Assembly (NCBI GenBank): GCA_900547585.1
Contig: URHD01000079.1
Coordinates: forward strand, 1 to 8,770
Reading direction: 5' to 3'
DNA length: 8,770 nt
Origin: an uncultured bacterium
GTDB taxonomy: Bacteria > Cyanobacteriota > Vampirovibrionia > Gastranaerophilales > Gastranaerophilaceae
Part shown: positions 6,111 through 8,770 of the stretch, piece after piece
Layout: each line of letters begins with the position of its first letter
How positions within the stretch are numbered: position 1 is the first letter of the stretch
Made by a program: the position numbers and the translations under genes
The notes under the pieces: generated by a model
Databases searched by the model: none
The model's input: the letters and a program-made list of their open reading frames with translations, nothing else
What the model was told of the DNA's origin: nothing

Positions 6111-7157
6111 ATGCGAATATTTGCAATTCCGAGCTCTTACAAGCCAATAGTTATGAATGGCGGCGAAAAAAATGTCCACCGTCGGAACTTCCGCACCACA
6201 CTTTCTGCGGGTGATTCGGTTAGCTTTAAAGCAAAACGTAAAGACAAAAATTACGAAACGGTTCTGACAAATCTCCCGAAACTTCCCTGTGCCTGCTGCG
6301 GAATAACAATGATACAGGAAAAAAGCTTTGAAAAAGACCTGATAAAAGACTGTAACAGGCAGGGCTATGAGGTTTTGAAAGATTTGAGAAAATTTGAACC
6401 GAGAATGCATAAAACAGAAAAAGAAGTGGTCAGAAACCTGAACAAACTCGCCAGAAGATACCCGGACGCGACACTTGAAGAACTTTTTAACAAAAAATAC
6501 AACGTGCACCTTGTAAAAGTTATGGCAAAACAAATGCGCGTACTGGAAAAAATAGACAAAGTTTATCCCGAGCTCGGTTCAGAATCATCAAACCTGCTCG
6601 GCAAGACCATTTCAAAAGCCCAAAACATACTTATAAACGAAGACAAGAGCATAAAAGAAAAACGAAGACGCGTAATCAGAGATTTTTATAATTTGTACAA
6701 AACAAGGCCGGAAAAAACGACTTTTTCCAGAATATTAAAAGAAATCTACACCTTGCCCTCCTCAAAAAGCGATATTGACGCTTATTTTGTAAAATATTAC
6801 GACCTGAACAGCGCACAGCTCGTAAACAAACTCCTGAAGCCCTCACAGGCAACAATCGAACACACACGCACCCAGTACGAAAACGGCGATGACCATTATT
6901 CCAATTACATAGTGCTCTGCCAGCGCTGCAACGGCACAAGAAACACTACACCGTACAAAGAATTTCTCGAAAATAACCCCAAAATGCCCGAAAACATGCA
7001 AAAATATCTGGACGCGGTGATAGATTACCTTAACAACCATTATGTTTACGGTTTGGAAAACTATCCTGCGCAAATTCGTGAAACTATGGCTGAACGCACA
7101 GAAGGCAGAATCATTCTGGATATCTCAAAATACCATCCGAAGTGGAAAAACAGATAA
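6111..7157 (+). CDS. HNH-domain protein with a split CxxC zinc site
   Basis: This 348-aa product has an HNH nuclease core near its C-terminus: ATIEHTR with His251, HYSNYIVL with Asn265, then CQRCNGTRNTTPYKEFL with Cys270, Cys273 and Asn274. A second cysteine pair, LPCACCG (Cys60 and Cys63), lies about 190 residues upstream. It probably completes the zinc knuckle that is usually formed by CxxC pairs close to the His, which leaves a long, charged helical insertion (about 70-245). The N-terminal 45 residues are low in complexity and contain SVSFKAK. There is no signal peptide. Start ATG 6111 lacks a ribosome binding site, as does the alternative ATG 6153. No methylase, toxin partner or phage gene is adjacent, so its target is unknown. 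The fold assignment is good; nuclease activity is inferred. Confidence 0.75.
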   Translation: MRIFAIPSSYKPIVMNGGEKNVHRRNFRTTLSAGDSVSFKAKRKDKNYETVLTNLPKLPCACCGITMIQEKSFEKDLIKDCNRQGYEVLKDLRKFEPRMHKTEKEVVRNLNKLARRYPDATLEELFNKKYNVHLVKVMAKQMRVLEKIDKVYPELGSESSNLLGKTISKAQNILINEDKSIKEKRRRVIRDFYNLYKTRPEKTTFSRILKEIYTLPSSKSDIDAYFVKYYDLNSAQLVNKLLKPSQATIEHTRTQYENGDDHYSNYIVLCQRCNGTRNTTPYKEFLENNPKMPENMQKYLDAVIDYLNNHYVYGLENYPAQIRETMAERTEGRIILDISKYHPKWKNR

Positions 7158-7181
7158 TCCCCCTCTGACCGACGGGAGCGG

Positions 7182-7210
7182 TTGACATAAAAAATTATTT
7201 CTGTTAACTT
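7182..7210 (+). promoter_or_regulatory. Promoter for the leader ORF and the 7402 gene
   Basis: The -35 TTGACA (7182-7187) is perfect. An extended-type -10 follows: TG at 7202-7203, then T and TAACTT at 7205-7210, with a 17-bp spacer. The -10 hexamer is poor (three of six), partly offset by the TG. It would start transcription about 12 bases before the leader ORF ATG. Confidence 0.45.
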
Positions 7211-7228
7211 GGTTTCAAAGGAAAAATT

Positions 7229-7300
7229 ATGATTAAATTTACATCTAAAACACAACATCATCATAACCATATCATCCCGAAACGGCTGATGGGTTTTTAG
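7229..7300 (+). CDS. 23-codon leader ORF rich in His codons
   Basis: The short ORF has a good ribosome binding site AAAGGA (7217-7222), 6 bases before its ATG. Residues 1-9 are MIKFTSKTQ, followed by HHHNH (codons 7256-7270) and IIPKRLMGF, ending at TAG 7298-7300. Four His codons in five resemble amino-acid leader peptides such as HisL. The ORF overlaps sequence that can pair with the terminator arm downstream, and it is followed by an intrinsic terminator and then a gene. It could instead be a small truncated gene. It is unlikely to act as a stable protein. Confidence 0.55.
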   Translation: MIKFTSKTQHHHNHIIPKRLMGF

Positions 7301-7346
7301 TTGTGTTATTTGTAACCAATTTTAAATAATAAAAACAGCCTTTCGG
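7249..7346 (+). promoter_or_regulatory. Alternative pairings of an attenuator
   Basis: AACACAAC (7249-7256), just before the His codons, pairs perfectly with GTTGTGTT (7300-7307) at the leader stop. Within the ORF, CCGAAA (7277-7282) plus GGCTG (7284-7288) can pair with CAGCC plus TTTCGG (7336-7346), the 5' arm of the terminator: 11 bp with one bulged C. This second pairing would exclude the terminator. A ribosome reaching the stop codon would cover 7277-7288 and favour termination. A ribosome stalled at the His codons could leave it free and favour readthrough. The mechanism is inferred. Confidence 0.5.
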
Positions 7347-7373
7347 GAAAATCAAGCCGGAAGGCTGTTTTTT
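7331..7373 (+). terminator. Strong intrinsic terminator just before the 7402 gene
   Basis: AACAGCCTT-T-CGG (7334-7346) pairs with CCG-G-AAGGCTGTT (7357-7369): 13 pairs including one T-G wobble, around a 10-nt loop, followed by T7370-7373. Upstream A residues extend the stem into the T tract. Only 28 bases remain before the next ATG, too few for a separate standard promoter, so the terminator probably controls that gene rather than ending another transcript. Confidence 0.85.
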
Positions 7374-7401
7374 ATAGAAATTATTTAAGATTGGAGAAAA
7401 A

Positions 7402-8685
7402 ATGACACTAACGAACATAATATCGGCAATAGGCAATAATAACAGTATTTATCCGCTTCTTGTAAGGGATTGCGGAATCGAAATACCCACGAAAGTTATT
7501 CTCACAAAAAAACAAAACAAAAATGACAAAGATGTCCAAAAACTCGCCACAAGAGAAAGACTCTTCGATGAATACACAACTTCTGCGGTCTGGCTTGGCG
7601 GAATCCCGCTTTTGGAAAAAATAAATAAAAATATAATCCGCAAAAAAGGTTTCAATCCTGATATTGACATAAGCCTCTTTAAAAATGGCGAAAAATCAGG
7701 AGAAGTTGTTCAAGGATTGGATTTCAATATTAAAAAATTCAAAAACCTCGCACCGGACGCAGTTAAAGAGCTGGAATTTTTGAAAAACAACAAAGCCAAA
7801 TACATGAAACTGCTCGGCGGCAAAGTTTTTAGCGAAACCGCAATTCCGATTGCGTTGATGGGTTTTATTATCCCAAAGTTGATTTTTGCATGGACAGCCA
7901 AAACAAAACGCGAAATCGCAAAGAAAAAAGCAGAATCGCAGACAAAAAATTTGCAGAATTTGAACTTTGGAACATCAGAATTCAAGACATTTGAAGCTTT
8001 CAAGGCAAAAAACCTTTCTTTCAAGGGCAATTTGATTTCCTCAATGGCAGAAATGTCCACCGTACAAAAAATGGCGGCAACTGACGGAGGTTATGCGGTG
8101 GGACGTGTTTTGACAGAAAGGAATCGCAATGCAGCGATTGATGTGGGCTTCAAAATGGCGGGGATGATGTTTTTGAACTTTGTTTTTCCAAAAATGCTTG
8201 AAAAATTCCTCGACACGACCACCGGAAAACTAATAGACACCAACCTCAAACTCGATATAAAAATGCTTGCGGACAAAGAATTTATTAATTCGATAAAAAA
8301 TAACTCACTCAATCTTCCCTGCGTAAAAACCGAAAAAGAACTGCTCGATTTTGTTGACAACAACCCCAAAAACCTTTTTGTGCAGTATGCAAACAAATAT
8401 AAGAAGATAAAATTGCTCAAAAACGGCATCCGCGACCCGCGAAGCTATGTTGATTTGAAAGGTTTAAAAGAATTCCGCGACAACATTGCAGAAATCGCCC
8501 AAAAAGCAAGCAAATCGGGCAACATTGAAAAATTTATGCAAAAAGCAAAGCTTCTTAAAGGGGCAAACATCATTGCCAATGTCGGGATAAGCAGTTTTCT
8601 GCTCGCCTATGCCCTGCCCAAAACCCAGTTTGCGTTGAGAAAGCTCATTTTGAAAAGCGAGCTTGAGCCGGGGATTGCGGATTAA
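7402..8685 (+). CDS. Putative membrane protein of unknown function (427 aa)
   Basis: GGAG at 7391-7394 precedes the ATG by 7 bases and supports this start. The family was not recognised. Three hydrophobic stretches could span the membrane: about 143-166 (AIPIALMGFIIPKLIFAW), 247-263 (GFKMAGMMFLNFVFP) and 387-406 (IIANVGISSFLLAYALP). A shorter one lies at 61-71. Each of the three long ones ends in Pro-Lys (IIPK, VFPK, ALPK), hinting at an internal repeat. The N-terminus reads IYPLLVRDCGIEIPTKVIL. A Lys-rich linker follows the first long helix and contains NLSFKGN (204-210). The region 264-386 is charged and helical with no enzyme motif seen. Transcription probably depends on readthrough of the terminator upstream. 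Confidence 0.75.
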   Translation: MTLTNIISAIGNNNSIYPLLVRDCGIEIPTKVILTKKQNKNDKDVQKLATRERLFDEYTTSAVWLGGIPLLEKINKNIIRKKGFNPDIDISLFKNGEKSGEVVQGLDFNIKKFKNLAPDAVKELEFLKNNKAKYMKLLGGKVFSETAIPIALMGFIIPKLIFAWTAKTKREIAKKKAESQTKNLQNLNFGTSEFKTFEAFKAKNLSFKGNLISSMAEMSTVQKMAATDGGYAVGRVLTERNRNAAIDVGFKMAGMMFLNFVFPKMLEKFLDTTTGKLIDTNLKLDIKMLADKEFINSIKNNSLNLPCVKTEKELLDFVDNNPKNLFVQYANKYKKIKLLKNGIRDPRSYVDLKGLKEFRDNIAEIAQKASKSGNIEKFMQKAKLLKGANIIANVGISSFLLAYALPKTQFALRKLILKSELEPGIAD

Positions 8686-8724
8686 AAACAAAAATGCGCA
8701 TCTAGATTATTAACAAATAATTTT

Positions 8725-8769
8725 GTTGGGGCGGAAACCCCAACCTACAAACTTTCTTGTAAGAAAGTT
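8725..8769. repeat. Two adjacent perfect hairpins downstream of the 7402 gene
   Basis: GTTGGGG (8725-8731) and CCCCAAC (8738-8744) pair around CGGAAA. AACTTTCTT (8750-8758) and AAGAAAGTT (8761-8769) form a second exact palindrome that reaches almost to the window edge. Neither has a following T tract within the window, so they look like a dispersed palindromic repeat (REP-like) rather than an intrinsic terminator. The second may continue past the edge. Confidence 0.6.
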
Positions 8770-8770
8770 G

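Overview
The window is AT-rich bacterial DNA with long, repeat-filled intergenic stretches. It most resembles a gut member of the Gastranaerophilales (Melainabacteria/Vampirovibrionia, the non-photosynthetic relatives of Cyanobacteria). This placement is inference. It rests on unrelated proteins that carry a short 'FK(G/A/R)' segment in a low-complexity stretch, on a divergent MalQ, and on multi-helix proteins of unknown function. YchF, the tRNA and TspO are universal or widespread and do not decide it.

Layout. Positions 1-60 are the start of a leftward gene that is cut by the window edge. Positions 61-1052 contain no convincing gene but are full of hairpins. They hold a leftward terminator, a dispersed-repeat-like element (252-404), a palindrome-bounded structured element (468-620), and a possible promoter whose spacer is a run of nine G. 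They also hold two 120-bp hairpin elements (683-802 and 832-951) that share an inverted core but have unrelated, perfectly paired arms. A rightward operon follows: a 66-aa unknown protein, the ATPase YchF, and a secreted C39-like cysteine peptidase. A leftward, divergent 4-alpha-glucanotransferase (3026-5179) converges on it. Next come a tRNA-Leu(CAA) with its terminator, preceded by duplicated scraps of itself, then a TspO-type membrane protein and a large HNH-domain protein with a split zinc site.

The right end looks regulated. Positions 7182-7373 contain a promoter-like sequence, a 23-codon leader ORF with a good ribosome binding site and four His codons in five, an alternative pairing inside that ORF, and a strong intrinsic terminator. 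A 427-aa putative membrane protein of unknown function begins only 28 bases after the terminator. This has the parts of translation-coupled attenuation, but the gene is not a recognisable histidine gene. The window ends in two adjacent hairpins.

The genes do not form one pathway. The two most unusual signals are the twin hairpin elements and the His-codon leader before an unknown membrane protein. All pairings and promoters were read by eye, without folding software or database searches.
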